A stretch of DNA of 64,000 bases from Ohtaekwangia sp036786105 (GCF_036786105.1 NZ_DAIQRQ010000021.1:1-64000), one strand, 5' to 3'; counted from the stretch's first letter, positions 1-10,045 are shown. The notes: a model not told the origin generated them from the sequence alone. Made by a program: numbers and translations.

Positions 1-816
1 TGTGACGTTGTTGTTGAATATAATGATGACCGTTATTTCCAGGTAGATGCAACGAATGCTTCTTATGACGAAATATTTGAAGGTAACACTTTCGATATAT
101 GTATCAACTGTTCCGGAGCAGCGAGCGTTCCAGACTCATTTGCTCATCCGTTGCGCGACTATAACCTGAATGCCAGAAATGTATATTTGATTCTGGAGGC
201 GATACGGAAACATCAACCGGCATGTAAATTTCTGAATTTATCTTCGGCAGCTGTTTATGGAAATCCCGCGCGGTTGCCTGTTACGGAAAACATGCTTCCC
301 CAGCCACTATCTCCTTATGGCTGGCATAAGTACTATTCCGAAATGATTTGCCGGGAATTCTATTCCTATTTTAAAATATTAACCTGTTCAATCCGGATAT
401 TCTCGGCTTTTGGTCCGGGCTTACGCAAGCAATTGTTCTGGGACTGGTATCAAAAAATCAGACAATCAGACACAATAACACTCTTCGGTACGGGAAAAGA
501 ATCACGTGATTTTATTTTTATAGACGACCTGGTTTTAGCAATCTCATGCGTCATAGAAAATGCTTCGTTCCAAGCGGAAATAATTAATGTAGGCAATGGC
601 GAAGAAGTGTTTATCGAGGATGCTATTGCCATATTTAAAAAGCAAAGTGGCATACAGTTTAACTATACTTTTAATAATGCAGTGCGTCCTGGCGATCCTT
701 TAAACTGGTGCGCCGATATTACTGCCCTTGCCGCCCTGGGATATAAACAAAGCATTAGTTTTGAGGAAGGTATTAAACGCTATCTGCAATGGCTGCAAGG
801 AAAAGAATTGGCTTGA
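1..816 (+). CDS. NAD-dependent epimerase/dehydratase, 5' end missing
   Basis: Extended short-chain dehydrogenase of the nucleotide-sugar epimerase/dehydratase type. The frame is open from base 1, so the start codon and the NAD-binding glycine motif lie upstream of the window. The visible part opens within the Rossmann half (CSGAASVPDSF, then DYNLNARN). The catalytic Ser region is SSAAVYG and the Tyr-x-x-x-Lys pair is in SPYGWHK, about visible residues 106-110. It probably makes or modifies a nucleotide sugar for the glycosyltransferases that follow. The next gene overlaps it by 28 bases, which suggests cotranscription. The exact substrate cannot be read from sequence. Confidence 0.87.
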   Translation, partial: CDVVVEYNDDRYFQVDATNASYDEIFEGNTFDICINCSGAASVPDSFAHPLRDYNLNARNVYLILEAIRKHQPACKFLNLSSAAVYGNPARLPVTENMLPQPLSPYGWHKYYSEMICREFYSYFKILTCSIRIFSAFGPGLRKQLFWDWYQKIRQSDTITLFGTGKESRDFIFIDDLVLAISCVIENASFQAEIINVGNGEEVFIEDAIAIFKKQSGIQFNYTFNNAVRPGDPLNWCADITALAALGYKQSISFEEGIKRYLQWLQGKELA

Positions 817-1928
817 TTTTTAGCTTTGACAGTAGTTGGACAGGTGGACTCTACTATCTTTTAAATATTATTCGGGCTCTCAAGCATTTGCCCGATCCTG
901 AAAAGCCGGTCATTGTAATTTTTTATAAGAAAGAAATAAGTCCGGAAATTCAGGCAACAGCCTATCCAGCTCTTGAATTTTTGCCGCTGCAAAAGCCTGC
1001 GTCACTGTTAGAGCGGGTATATATAAAAGTCAGACGCCTGGTGGATAAAAATTATCGCTACACACCTCAATATGAGCCCGGCATAGTTGATTTTGTGTTC
1101 CCCTGTGTTTCGCCTGCCTATGTCGATAGTGGAAGTCTCACCAGGGTGAGAAAGATTTTTTGGATTGCCGATTTTCAGCATAAATATCTGCAGCATTTTT
1201 TTTCTGAAGAGGAGATCAATATTCGTGATAAAAATTTTGATGGAATCGCTTCGTTGCCTCTGAAGCTTGTGTTAAGCAGTGAAGATGCAAGATCCGACTT
1301 TAACAAGTTTTATCCGGCGCACAGGAGTGAGGTTGTAGTGATGCCCTTTGCCACTACGTTACCCGCTTTTGAGCATTTGAGTATATCAGCTCTTCGTTCA
1401 AAGTATAGCCTGGAAGCACCGTATTTTATGTCACCCAATCAGTTTTGGGCGCATAAGAATCATATTGTAATTCTGAAAGCAATAGCCCGCTTAAAACACA
1501 AGGGATATATATATAAAGTTGCATTTACAGGTAATGAAAAAGATTACCGAAACCCGGGTTATGCAGAATCTTTGAAAGAATATGCCCGGCAAAACGGTAT
1601 AGAAGAACAGGTTCGCTTTCTTGGATTTATTGACCGGAGCGAACAGCTTCAGTTGATGAAACATTCACTGGCGATTATACAGCCCTCTTTGTTCGAAGGA
1701 TGGAGCACGGTAATAGAAGACGCCAAAGCGATGGACCAGGTGATTGTGGCCTCGCACTTAAATGTACATAAAGAGCAATGTGGAAACCAGGCACATTATT
1801 TTGACCCGGCAAATGAGGCAGCATTAGCTGAAATTATGGAGTCCGTAATTTTGCAGCGACCTCAGCCACCATCTTTCCAGTATTCAGACAGGATTGTTGC
1901 GTATGCAAATCAGATTCTAAACCTATAG
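789..1928 (+). CDS. Glycosyltransferase family 4 (GT-B fold)
   Basis: Retaining GT4-type glycosyltransferase of 379 residues, probably cytoplasmic and adding one sugar to a lipid-linked glycan. The N-terminal acceptor half has the glycine-rich WTGGLYYLL. The C-terminal donor half has MSPNQFWAHKNH, LGFID and the E-x7-E type signature PSLFEGWSTVIED. The ATG start lies inside the end of the preceding epimerase gene. The following GT2 gene begins 13 bases after the stop. Donor and acceptor are unknown. Confidence 0.87.
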   Translation: MAARKRIGLIFSFDSSWTGGLYYLLNIIRALKHLPDPEKPVIVIFYKKEISPEIQATAYPALEFLPLQKPASLLERVYIKVRRLVDKNYRYTPQYEPGIVDFVFPCVSPAYVDSGSLTRVRKIFWIADFQHKYLQHFFSEEEINIRDKNFDGIASLPLKLVLSSEDARSDFNKFYPAHRSEVVVMPFATTLPAFEHLSISALRSKYSLEAPYFMSPNQFWAHKNHIVILKAIARLKHKGYIYKVAFTGNEKDYRNPGYAESLKEYARQNGIEEQVRFLGFIDRSEQLQLMKHSLAIIQPSLFEGWSTVIEDAKAMDQVIVASHLNVHKEQCGNQAHYFDPANEAALAEIMESVILQRPQPPSFQYSDRIVAYANQILNL

Positions 1929-1940
1929 CTTTAAAGCTGC

Positions 1941-2717
1941 ATGACAACACCACTTTTTTCCATCGTCATTCCAACCTATAACTCAGAAGCGGTTATTGGT
2001 CGTGCTATAGACAGTGTATTGACACAGACGTTTACAAGTTTCGAAATACTGATTGTAGATGGAGTATCGTCCGATAATACGCTTGATATCGTAAGAAAAT
2101 ACCAGGATACACGGCTGCGGGTAATTTGTGAGAAAGATAAAGGTGTATATGATGCCATGAATAAAGGTCTTGCGAAAGCCACCGGAGAATGGTTGTATTT
2201 TTTGGGGTCAGACGATTATTTGTGGGATAATGAAGTCTTGGCGAAAATTCAGGAGTTGTTGCAGAAGCATGATGTAGACTTTATCTATGGAAATGTATTC
2301 TCTCCTGATTATGGTGAAAACTATGATGGCGAGTTTGATACAATGAAATTGTTGAAACAGAATATTTGTCATCAGGCTATATTTTGTAAGCGATCCGTTT
2401 TTGACAAAGTAGGGGTATTCAATATCGACTATACTGCACATGCCGATTATGACTTTTCATTGAAATGCTTTTTCAACAAGAGCATTCGTAAAATGTATGT
2501 GCCTCTGAAAATCGCTTATTTTGCTCCGGGGGGAGTGAGTATTAAAATGCGGAATGATCTTTTTAAGCAAAATATCAACAAGATAATAGTGCGGTATGGC
2601 TGGCGTGATTTACCAGAGTCTGTGCTGAAACGATATTATAAAAGCAAGGGCTTGTATCTGATCGATTTGATTAAACGCAAGCTTTCGCTTCCGCCTCCGC
2701 AGGGAAAAGTATATTAA
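1941..2717 (+). CDS. Glycosyltransferase family 2 (GT-A fold)
   Basis: Inverting GT2-like transferase of 258 residues. The sequence starts with the standard SIVIPTYNSE strand-loop, has the nucleotide-binding IVDGVSSDNT near residues 38-47 and the metal-binding SDD at about 90-92. The AMNKGLAKATGEW stretch is typical of WcaA-like GT2 enzymes. No membrane segment is evident. It resembles the GT2 at 3752-4564 in the DxMNKG..KATGE region, so the two may be related copies. The sugar transferred is unknown. Confidence 0.88.
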   Translation: MTTPLFSIVIPTYNSEAVIGRAIDSVLTQTFTSFEILIVDGVSSDNTLDIVRKYQDTRLRVICEKDKGVYDAMNKGLAKATGEWLYFLGSDDYLWDNEVLAKIQELLQKHDVDFIYGNVFSPDYGENYDGEFDTMKLLKQNICHQAIFCKRSVFDKVGVFNIDYTAHADYDFSLKCFFNKSIRKMYVPLKIAYFAPGGVSIKMRNDLFKQNINKIIVRYGWRDLPESVLKRYYKSKGLYLIDLIKRKLSLPPPQGKVY

Positions 2718-2765
2718 TCTTGGCAAGCTTCTTCTTCGGTCAAAAGAATTAAATAACGATAAAAC

Positions 2766-3755
2766 ATGCAGACATCAATTGTCTTTACACTGTGTTCCAA
2801 TAATTACCTGGCTCACGCCAAGACATTAGGTGATTCATTAAAAAAGCATAACCCTGATGTTCATTTTATTATTGGCCTCGTAGATGAGCGGGATCCGGCG
2901 ATAGATTATAGCTATTTTGCTCCTTACGAGGTTTTGCCCTATAGTGAAATTGGATATGCTTTTTTTTCTGAAATGCTTGCAAAATATAATGTAATAGAAT
3001 TTAATACGGCTGTTAAACCATTCTATTTCGAGTATATTTTTAAACAGTATGGAAAGAACAGTATGGTTTATTATATCGACCCTGATATAGCCTTTTATTC
3101 AAGTCTGGAGTCGTTAAATGAATCGCTGAAAAATAAAAACATCGTTATTACACCTCACTTGACAAAAGCTCAACTGCCCGTCAGTCCATTTGAAACCATG
3201 GTACTAAACGTTGGTATATATAACCTTGGCTTTATTGGAATTAGAAATACAGAAGAATCCGGAAACTTTTTAGTCTGGTGGCAAGAGCGTTTAAAAGATC
3301 ACTGCTATATAGATTATGCGCGCGGCCTTTTTGTAGATCAGATATGGATAAACCTTGTTCCTTTGATTTTTAAAGACGTGGAAGTATTGATGAACCCTGG
3401 GTATAACATGGCCTGCTGGAATTTTCATGAACGAAAACTATTAAGCAAAGAGGGAAAGTATTTCGTAAACGAAGAGCATCCACTTGTTTTCTTTCATTTC
3501 AGTGGTTTTAAACCGTTGAACATGCAGTATGTTAGTAAAATAAAAACGCGCGAATTTACACTGGAAGCAAGACCTGATTTGAAAGATCTTTTTCATGAAT
3601 ATGCAAAATGGTTGTTGGATAATGATTACGCGAAATTTTCCGCATCCAAACCAAAACTGAAATTTGGGCATGGAAAGTATTCTAAAAAGCAGCGTATTGG
3701 ATTATCACTGAAGTTTAGAACGAATTCTTATATAAAGAAACTCTTTGGTGTATGA
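2766..3755 (+). CDS. GT8-like nucleotide-diphospho-sugar transferase
   Basis: A 329-residue protein with a GT-A fold of the GT8-like kind. The N-terminus IVFTLCSNNYLAHAKTL matches the first strand of such enzymes, and the metal-binding DxD is DPD at residues 105-107 within YYIDPDIAFY. A second conserved area (FVDQIWINLVP, then MNPGYNMACWNFH) probably lines the donor pocket. The gene ends in ATGA, overlapping the next GT2 by 4 bases, so translation is likely coupled. The linkage made is unknown. Confidence 0.75.
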   Translation: MQTSIVFTLCSNNYLAHAKTLGDSLKKHNPDVHFIIGLVDERDPAIDYSYFAPYEVLPYSEIGYAFFSEMLAKYNVIEFNTAVKPFYFEYIFKQYGKNSMVYYIDPDIAFYSSLESLNESLKNKNIVITPHLTKAQLPVSPFETMVLNVGIYNLGFIGIRNTEESGNFLVWWQERLKDHCYIDYARGLFVDQIWINLVPLIFKDVEVLMNPGYNMACWNFHERKLLSKEGKYFVNEEHPLVFFHFSGFKPLNMQYVSKIKTREFTLEARPDLKDLFHEYAKWLLDNDYAKFSASKPKLKFGHGKYSKKQRIGLSLKFRTNSYIKKLFGV

Positions 3756-4564
3756 CGGAAAGTATGTTGCCAAAGATATCCATTGTAACGCCAAGCTTTA
3801 ATCAGTCTCAGTTCATTGAAGAAACAATGCTTTCAGTGCTTAATCAGGATTATCCTAATTATGAATATATAGTGGTGGATGGCGGAAGTACAGACGGTTC
3901 GGTGGATATAATTAAAAAATATAGCGATCGTCTGGCATACTGGATTAGTGAGAAAGACCGGGGTTTTGGTGATGCCATCAATAAAGGATTTGCAAAAGCA
4001 ACGGGTGAAATTCTGTACTGGTTAAATTCGGATGACCTGCTGCTTCCGGGAGCATTGCTAATAGTTGGCAAATACTTTCAAAAGTATAGAGACACCGGAC
4101 TAGTGTTTGGTGACCGGCATATTATTGATCCGAACTCCAAGCTGCTGAGTAAGCGAGCCTATTTTTTTTACTTTCCAGGTCAATTGAAATTTGGTAAAGC
4201 ATTGCCCCAGGAATGTACTTTCTGGAGGCGTGATGTGTTTCTTCGCGCAGGAGTGTTGGATGAAAAATTGAAGTTCGCGATTGATTTTGACCTTTGGTGC
4301 AGAATGTCAAAAACTGCTGTTATCAGGCATATACCATTTTACCTGGGCGCCTTTCGTGAACAACCGGCATCTAAAAGCTCGACCATTACAACTACCGGCT
4401 TTGATGAGCGCGACAAAATTCTTTTGAAGTACTTTGGCTCGAAACCTTCTGCACTTCAGGCGCGCGTGTTTCACTTTGTTTTAGGAAATGCACGGCGAAT
4501 CTTCAGACTTACCGGCATTGTGGCTTTGAAAAGACGAATCATTTCAAACAGGATTCACAGATAG
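3752..4564 (+). CDS. Glycosyltransferase family 2
   Basis: GT2 transferase of 270 residues. Motifs are SIVTPSFNQS at the N-terminus, VVDGGSTDGS at residues 41-50, and the metal-binding NSDD at 92-95. The C-terminal part (QECTFWRRDVF, then FAIDFDLWCRM) is the usual acceptor-side region of these enzymes. It starts inside the stop of the previous gene (ATGA). It is one of five GT2 proteins in the locus, and its sugar specificity cannot be deduced. Confidence 0.88.
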   Translation: MTESMLPKISIVTPSFNQSQFIEETMLSVLNQDYPNYEYIVVDGGSTDGSVDIIKKYSDRLAYWISEKDRGFGDAINKGFAKATGEILYWLNSDDLLLPGALLIVGKYFQKYRDTGLVFGDRHIIDPNSKLLSKRAYFFYFPGQLKFGKALPQECTFWRRDVFLRAGVLDEKLKFAIDFDLWCRMSKTAVIRHIPFYLGAFREQPASKSSTITTTGFDERDKILLKYFGSKPSALQARVFHFVLGNARRIFRLTGIVALKRRIISNRIHR

Positions 4565-4585
4565 TATAATTTGCATGGCTTAGTT

Positions 4586-5488
4586 ATGAGCGTACCCGCA
4601 ACAGATCCTTTTTTCTCGGTAATTATTCCAACGTATAACCGTGCAGCCCAAATTTGTGACGCTGTGAACAGCGTTGTATTGCAAACGTATAAATTATGGG
4701 AAGTGATAGTGGTTGATGATGGAAGCAGCGACAATACTAAAAGTGTTCTTGAATCTATAAAGGACGAAAGGGTGCGGTACCTGTATCAGCAGAATGCAGG
4801 TGTTTCAACGGCAAGGAATACTGGCGCTGCTGCAGCAAAAGGAAAGTATCTGCTGTTCCTTGATTCGGATGATCGATTCACAGAAGGATACCTGGAAAGT
4901 TTAAGTGTTGAGTTCGCAAAGAACTCATGCACCATCGGATTTGGTTATGCGAGATACATTGATCCCAATGGAAAAGAGATCGTTCATGTTAAGCCTGAAA
5001 AAAGTAATGGAAAATTCGGGCCACCGCTTGCGGGTGCATTTGCTATCAGCAAAGAGCTTTTTCAATTGATAGGTGGATATGATACTAAGCTTGCCTATTC
5101 AGAAAATACGGAGTTCTTCCTGCGCCTGAAGTTGCAGAAAAAGTTACATGAAAACTCGGTTTGTATTGTTGACAGGGAAGGTGTTATAGTAAATTTTCGA
5201 GACTCGCGTGAGCGATTTAACACATATTCTTCTGCTAAGTATAAAAGCATTGCTCACTTTCTGAAAAAGCACGCTGATTATTTTGCGAATGAGCCCGAAG
5301 CATTTGCAAATTATAAAACCATCTATGCGCTTGGGGCATTTCAACATGGTGATATTGATGAGGCTCGCAAAAGTATAGGACAAGTGATTATGAAAAAGCC
5401 TTTGCGTTTAAAGGCCTACTTGCAATACTTGTTGTTTGCTATACCTTTTCTGGCAAGATTGTACTGGAAGCAGCCGGATACCAGGTAA
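4586..5488 (+). CDS. Glycosyltransferase family 2
   Basis: GT2 transferase, 300 residues from the ATG at 4586. A TTG 15 bases upstream (4571) is also in frame, but the ATG places the first beta strand (FFSVIIPTYNRA) at the usual distance from the N-terminus. VVDDGSSDN lies at residues 42-50 and the DSDD metal site at 93-96. GVSTARNTGAAAAKG between them is the standard donor-site helix. The neighbours are a GT2 and an FkbM methyltransferase in the same direction. Confidence 0.87.
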   Translation: MSVPATDPFFSVIIPTYNRAAQICDAVNSVVLQTYKLWEVIVVDDGSSDNTKSVLESIKDERVRYLYQQNAGVSTARNTGAAAAKGKYLLFLDSDDRFTEGYLESLSVEFAKNSCTIGFGYARYIDPNGKEIVHVKPEKSNGKFGPPLAGAFAISKELFQLIGGYDTKLAYSENTEFFLRLKLQKKLHENSVCIVDREGVIVNFRDSRERFNTYSSAKYKSIAHFLKKHADYFANEPEAFANYKTIYALGAFQHGDIDEARKSIGQVIMKKPLRLKAYLQYLLFAIPFLARLYWKQPDTR

Positions 5489-5528
5489 TGGATATCGATA
5501 AGAAGAGAATCGAATATCGTCTCTAAAA

Positions 5529-6305
5529 ATGCATTGTATGAATATTAAACTGATAACAAACAACATAAAAGAACTGATCGAGGAAACGTTTCTGTCCAAC
5601 CGAAAGAAGAGAGATATTATCAGATCAGCCCGATATTTCAATAACATTGCCTATATCGGAATGCAATCTATATTGAGAGATAAGGGAATAGACCTGGTTC
5701 TTGATGTTGGTGCAAACTGTGGTCAGTTTTATACTTACCTGCGAACAGAGGTTGGTTATAAGGGGCGCATTTTTTCATTCGAGCCCAATCCGGAAATGCA
5801 GGCAGCGTTGCAAAAGTTAAAGACTGCTGATACTTCGTTGGAAATTTTTCCTTTTGCACTGGGTGCATCAGAAGGAAGTATGTCCTTTAATATCTATGAA
5901 GATTCAAAATTAAGTTCTTTCCTGCAGGGAAATGATAAAAGCTCTGAAAGATTTAAGGATAAATTCAATGTATCCAAAAAAATTGAAGTGCCGGTTAAAA
6001 CACTTGATTCATTCATAGAGTCGCAGCCCGTATTTAATGGGGTTAAATCTCTTTTTTTAAAGTTGGATACGCAGGGATTTGACCTGGAAGTGTTCAAGGG
6101 GGTATCAAAGCATAAGCACTTGATTAAGTATATTCAAAGTGAACTGTCTGTAATCCCTTTATATACCGGTATGCCGCACTATACGAAATCAATTGAGTTC
6201 TTTGAAGCCCAGGGATATAGAATTATATCACTCGTTCCTGTAACGCGTGAAAAAGCAAACGGACAGGTTATAGAGTTTGATGCACTATGGGGACAACAGA
6301 ATTAA
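5529..6305 (+). CDS. FkbM family methyltransferase
   Basis: SAM-dependent methyltransferase of the FkbM family, which O-methylates sugars or polyketides. The SAM-binding loop is DVGANCGQF at residues 59-67, followed by FSFEPNPEM (acidic residue that binds the SAM ribose). LKLDTQGFDLEVFKG is the family's second signature. A second in-frame ATG at 5538 is a possible start. The last 19 bases overlap the next GT2 gene. It probably methylates a sugar hydroxyl in the glycan built by this locus; the exact site is unknown. Confidence 0.86.
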   Translation: MHCMNIKLITNNIKELIEETFLSNRKKRDIIRSARYFNNIAYIGMQSILRDKGIDLVLDVGANCGQFYTYLRTEVGYKGRIFSFEPNPEMQAALQKLKTADTSLEIFPFALGASEGSMSFNIYEDSKLSSFLQGNDKSSERFKDKFNVSKKIEVPVKTLDSFIESQPVFNGVKSLFLKLDTQGFDLEVFKGVSKHKHLIKYIQSELSVIPLYTGMPHYTKSIEFFEAQGYRIISLVPVTREKANGQVIEFDALWGQQN

Positions 6306-7216
6306 TAACGGTTATTATTCCGGTTTATAACCGTGAAAACATTATCAAAAGGTCTGTCGAAAGCGTAATAAGGCAATCTTTCAAGCAATGGAAATTGTTA
6401 GTGATTGATGACTGCTCAACGGATGAGACCTTTGCAGTTGCCTCATCCATTAGCGATCCTCGAATTCAGGTATTGAAAACCCGGAAAAATTCCGGTGCAG
6501 CGGCAGCCAGAAATGCAGGAATACAACATGCGGTCACACCATATATTTCATTGCTGGATTCGGATGATATGTACCATCCGGATTTTTTGAAGTACAGTAT
6601 ACAGGCTATAGAATCAACCAACGATAGTTATGGTTTTACCTATACCGGTGTCGGAGACATAGAAGCTTACAAAGAAGGAGAGCCAGTCTCCCGGTCGGTA
6701 TGGACTTTGCCCGACCGCTTTTCCAAATTCAAAAAACCATATTTATATCAACTGCAGGTAGGAACAGCAGCAGGCATTACGATCAAAAAAGAAGCTTTTG
6801 ACAAAATCGGGTTATTTGATGAGTCGTTGAGAGCTGCTGAAGATACAGACTGGTTTATTCGGGCCAGTGAGTTTTACCAGGGACTTCCTATTCATAAGAA
6901 TCTTATCTTTAAGGATAACAATCTGAGCGACCGTCTCACAATTAACTATAGCAAGAATGCCTTTGCATACAAGGTTATAATGGCGAAGCAATCGCAGGAA
7001 ATTCAGAATTCTGTTTTTCTGATGACGCGCTGGTACTATAAATCCATGTGGCTGAATTTTTATAGTGGTAATAAGAAGGAAGCTACCCTTGATTATAAGG
7101 TGCTAAAAGCTCATAAATTGGCTGACCTGAAAATTGTGCTGACGTATTTCTCAGGTGTAATTTTATCAAGAGCACTTTTTATCAAATTGCATAAGAAACT
7201 TGCTAAACTGAAATAA
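6287..7216 (+). CDS. Glycosyltransferase family 2
   Basis: GT2 transferase of 309 residues beginning within the end of the FkbM gene. It shows ITVIIPVYNRE, LLVIDDCSTDET at about residues 38-48, SGAAAARNAG, and the DSDD metal site at 91-94. The AAEDTDWFIRASE segment in the second half is the acceptor-side Glu-Asp motif. A serine-acetyltransferase-like gene follows after one base. The sugar is unknown. Confidence 0.88.
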   Translation: MGTTELITVIIPVYNRENIIKRSVESVIRQSFKQWKLLVIDDCSTDETFAVASSISDPRIQVLKTRKNSGAAAARNAGIQHAVTPYISLLDSDDMYHPDFLKYSIQAIESTNDSYGFTYTGVGDIEAYKEGEPVSRSVWTLPDRFSKFKKPYLYQLQVGTAAGITIKKEAFDKIGLFDESLRAAEDTDWFIRASEFYQGLPIHKNLIFKDNNLSDRLTINYSKNAFAYKVIMAKQSQEIQNSVFLMTRWYYKSMWLNFYSGNKKEATLDYKVLKAHKLADLKIVLTYFSGVILSRALFIKLHKKLAKLK

Positions 7217-7217
7217 G

Positions 7218-7754
7218 ATGATAAGCCAGGATATAGGACGATATACGGGAAATAAAAATAGTCTGAAAAGATTGCAGGTAATTCTGTTTCATCCGGGATG
7301 TCGTTTTATGCTGATGCACCGGTTATGCAACCGGTTTTCTTCTCTTCATCCCGTTGGCTTCCTGGCAAGGCTATGGCATAAGCGGCTGAAGGTAAAATTT
7401 GGTTTTCAGATACCGCATACCGTTAGCATTAAAGCAGGTTTTTTTTTAGGGCACTATGGCGGTATAGTGATTAATCAGAGAACCAGGATAGGCCGCAATT
7501 GCAATGTTGCCCAGGGCGTCACAATCGGTCAGGTGAACCGTGGTGAGAAGCAGGGATATCCGACATTAGGGGATCGTGTATGGGTTGGTGCAAATTCGGT
7601 AATCGTAGGTAACATAATGATAGGTAACGATGTGCTTATTGCCCCTCTTACTTTCGTTAATTTTGATGTGCCGGATAAAGCCGTTGTTATCGGAAATCCG
7701 GCCAAGATTGTATCCCATGAAGGTAGTGCCGGCTATATTAACAATTTAGTGTAA
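7218..7754 (+). CDS. CysE-like hexapeptide-repeat acetyltransferase
   Basis: Left-handed beta-helix O-acetyltransferase of 178 residues. The second half is made of hexapeptide repeats (INQRTRIGRNCNVAQGVTIG, then VWVGANSVIVGNIMIGNDVLI). The HYGGIVI and QGVTIG segments match the serine-acetyltransferase/WcaB branch. The N-terminal helical domain of true CysE is shortened, and the gene sits among glycosyltransferases. Sugar O-acetylation is therefore more likely than cysteine synthesis. The stop shares one base with the next start (TAATG). Confidence 0.82.
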   Translation: MISQDIGRYTGNKNSLKRLQVILFHPGCRFMLMHRLCNRFSSLHPVGFLARLWHKRLKVKFGFQIPHTVSIKAGFFLGHYGGIVINQRTRIGRNCNVAQGVTIGQVNRGEKQGYPTLGDRVWVGANSVIVGNIMIGNDVLIAPLTFVNFDVPDKAVVIGNPAKIVSHEGSAGYINNLV

Positions 7755-8899
7755 TGAAGTCAAAAAAGGTCTTATTCCTGATCGATACGTTAAATACAGG
7801 TGGAGCAGAAAAAAGCCTTCTCGATATACTCCCGCAATTCAAAACCTATATACCTATAGTTTGCCATGTATACAAAGGAGAGGAGTTAAAAGACAAATAC
7901 ATGGCAAGAGGAATTCAGGTTTATTCGTTAAACATTCCACCACCCTATAATTTTAGTAAGGCTATAGCAGGTGTTACCGAGATAGTGAGAAAATGTAAAC
8001 CTGATATTATTCACTCCTCTTTGTTCCGGTCCGATATAATTAGCAGGGTAGTTGCTTCCAGGTTAAAGGTGCCTTTGATCAATAGTCTTATTAATAATTC
8101 CTACCATCCCAGTCGTTTCAGGAATGCCGGGTTTGTGATGAAACTTAAGTTGAAGGGCGTGCAGCTGATAGATGCTCTTACTGCTGGTAAAGTAGATTTG
8201 TTTATTTCCAATTCAGAGGCTATACGACACAGTAATGCAAAGGCTCTGGGAATACCTTTGGAAAAGATAAAAGTTATTTACAGAGGTCGTAATGTTCAGG
8301 ACTTTCAAAATATACCTGTATCAGAGACCGAATTGCTAAAGAATGAATTATATATTCAGCATCAAACGGTAATTCTGAATGTGAGCAGGCTATTGGATAG
8401 GAAAGGTCAGATCGATCTTCTTCATGCATTTAAAATAATACGGAAAGACCACACAGACACTATACTTTTGATTGCCGGTGATGGTCCGCACAGAAAATTG
8501 ATAGAGCAGGCAATCGCTGATCTTGAATTGAACGAGCATGTGAAATTACTAGGCAATCGAAGTGATGTACCCAGGCTGTTATCTGTTGCCGATTGCTTTG
8601 TGTTTCCATCGCATTATGAAGGGTTGCCCGGCGCACTAATTGAGGCCATGATGGCGAAAGTCCCAATTGTAGCTTCGAGAATACCCGAGAACATGGAATG
8701 TGTTGATAATACTTCTGCCACGTTACATAAGCCGGGAGATATACAGGATTTGGCAACCGCGATGAGTATCGCACTAACATCATCCGAAATCAATAATAAA
8801 GTGTTCAATGCTTATGCACAGGCGATGGCAAAATTTGATTTGCAGTCTATCGTCGAACAATACGAAAAGACGTATGATGACCTCTTAACTTGTCTATGA
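7754..8899 (+). CDS. Glycosyltransferase family 4
   Basis: GT4 transferase of 381 residues. The N-terminus FLIDTLNTGGAEKSLLD is the classical acceptor-side glycine loop. NVSRLLDRKGQIDLL starts the donor domain, and SHYEGLPGALIEAMMAKVP carries the E-x7-E motif that binds the nucleotide sugar. It is tightly packed between two other transferase genes, with a 1-base overlap upstream and a 4-base overlap downstream. Specificity is unknown. Confidence 0.88.
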   Translation: MKSKKVLFLIDTLNTGGAEKSLLDILPQFKTYIPIVCHVYKGEELKDKYMARGIQVYSLNIPPPYNFSKAIAGVTEIVRKCKPDIIHSSLFRSDIISRVVASRLKVPLINSLINNSYHPSRFRNAGFVMKLKLKGVQLIDALTAGKVDLFISNSEAIRHSNAKALGIPLEKIKVIYRGRNVQDFQNIPVSETELLKNELYIQHQTVILNVSRLLDRKGQIDLLHAFKIIRKDHTDTILLIAGDGPHRKLIEQAIADLELNEHVKLLGNRSDVPRLLSVADCFVFPSHYEGLPGALIEAMMAKVPIVASRIPENMECVDNTSATLHKPGDIQDLATAMSIALTSSEINNKVFNAYAQAMAKFDLQSIVEQYEKTYDDLLTCL

Positions 8900-9984
8900 A
8901 AATATTACAGATAATTCAGAAACCCGAGCTTCGGGGGGCAGAGATTTTTGCCTGCCAGCTCTCGGAGGAACTTATAAAGCTTGGGCATCAGGTTGATGTT
9001 GTATATCTATTTGAACATAAAAACTTTGATTTGTCATTCAGCCTGTCATATATAGCGTTGGGTGCAGTTCAGGAAAAGAGATTTTTTGATTTTAAGGCTT
9101 ATAGGCGTTTACGTGACATAATCAAACAAGGTAAGTATGATGTTGTTCAGGCTAACGCAAGTGATACTTTAAAATATGCTGTCATTTCTAAAGTGCTTTA
9201 TGGCTGGAAGGCTCCGTTGATATTTCGAAATGCGAGTAAGATGGGCGACTTTATGAAGAATGGCCTTCATAGAAGCCTCAATAGATTCTTTTTAAAGAAA
9301 TGTTCTTATTTTATATCTGTATGCGAGAACTGTCGCCAGGATCTCATTGCATTATACAAGGGGGCCTCTGATCGTTCCTGTACAATCACGATTGGTACAT
9401 ATCCGTTTGAGGAAATACCATCGTTGCCGCTAAATTCAAAGCCGTCAGAGCCGGTATTTATCAACGTTAGTAGTTTTGTGCCGGAGAAAAATCATGAGTT
9501 TTTACTAAGATTATTCAGCGGCTACTTTACAAACTATAAGCAGGGTTATTTATGGCTGGTAGGAGACGGAAAATTGAGAAATAAACTTGAACAACTTGTT
9601 TCAGAATTAGGGATTGGTGAACGTGTACGCTTTTGGGGATATAGAAAAGATGTTATTTCTATTATCAAATCCAGCGATATTATGCTCATGCCTTCGCGCG
9701 TTGAAGGGCTGCCTGGTGTTATTTTGGAAGCCCTCGCATGCGGCGTACCGGTAATAGCTTCAGCAGTAGGAGGTATACCTGAAATTATCTTTAACAATGA
9801 AAATGGCTATTGTGTAGAAAAAGAAGATGAGTCTGTCTATATAAAACATCTAAATACACTGGTAGAAAATGACGCCTTGCGAAAACGACTCGCCCAGGCC
9901 GGAAAGGACCTTATATATAGAGAATATTTGATGCCTCATATAGCGAAACGTTTTGCAGAACAGTATAAGATCATAGTTGGATGA
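8896..9984 (+). CDS. Glycosyltransferase family 4
   Basis: GT4 transferase, 362 residues from the ATG at 8896, which overlaps the upstream stop as ATGA. A TTG six bases earlier is less likely. The start KILQIIQKPELRGAEIF has the RGAE acceptor loop. The donor domain has VSSFVPEKNHEFLL, GDGKLR and SRVEGLPGVILEALACGVP. The stop is followed by about 60 bases without a gene. Substrate unknown. Confidence 0.87.
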   Translation: MKILQIIQKPELRGAEIFACQLSEELIKLGHQVDVVYLFEHKNFDLSFSLSYIALGAVQEKRFFDFKAYRRLRDIIKQGKYDVVQANASDTLKYAVISKVLYGWKAPLIFRNASKMGDFMKNGLHRSLNRFFLKKCSYFISVCENCRQDLIALYKGASDRSCTITIGTYPFEEIPSLPLNSKPSEPVFINVSSFVPEKNHEFLLRLFSGYFTNYKQGYLWLVGDGKLRNKLEQLVSELGIGERVRFWGYRKDVISIIKSSDIMLMPSRVEGLPGVILEALACGVPVIASAVGGIPEIIFNNENGYCVEKEDESVYIKHLNTLVENDALRKRLAQAGKDLIYREYLMPHIAKRFAEQYKIIVG

Positions 9985-10045
9985 TCAGGCGATATAAAAG
10001 TGTTCCATTGAAGAGAAGAAGGTATTAATAAGGTTTAGTATTGTC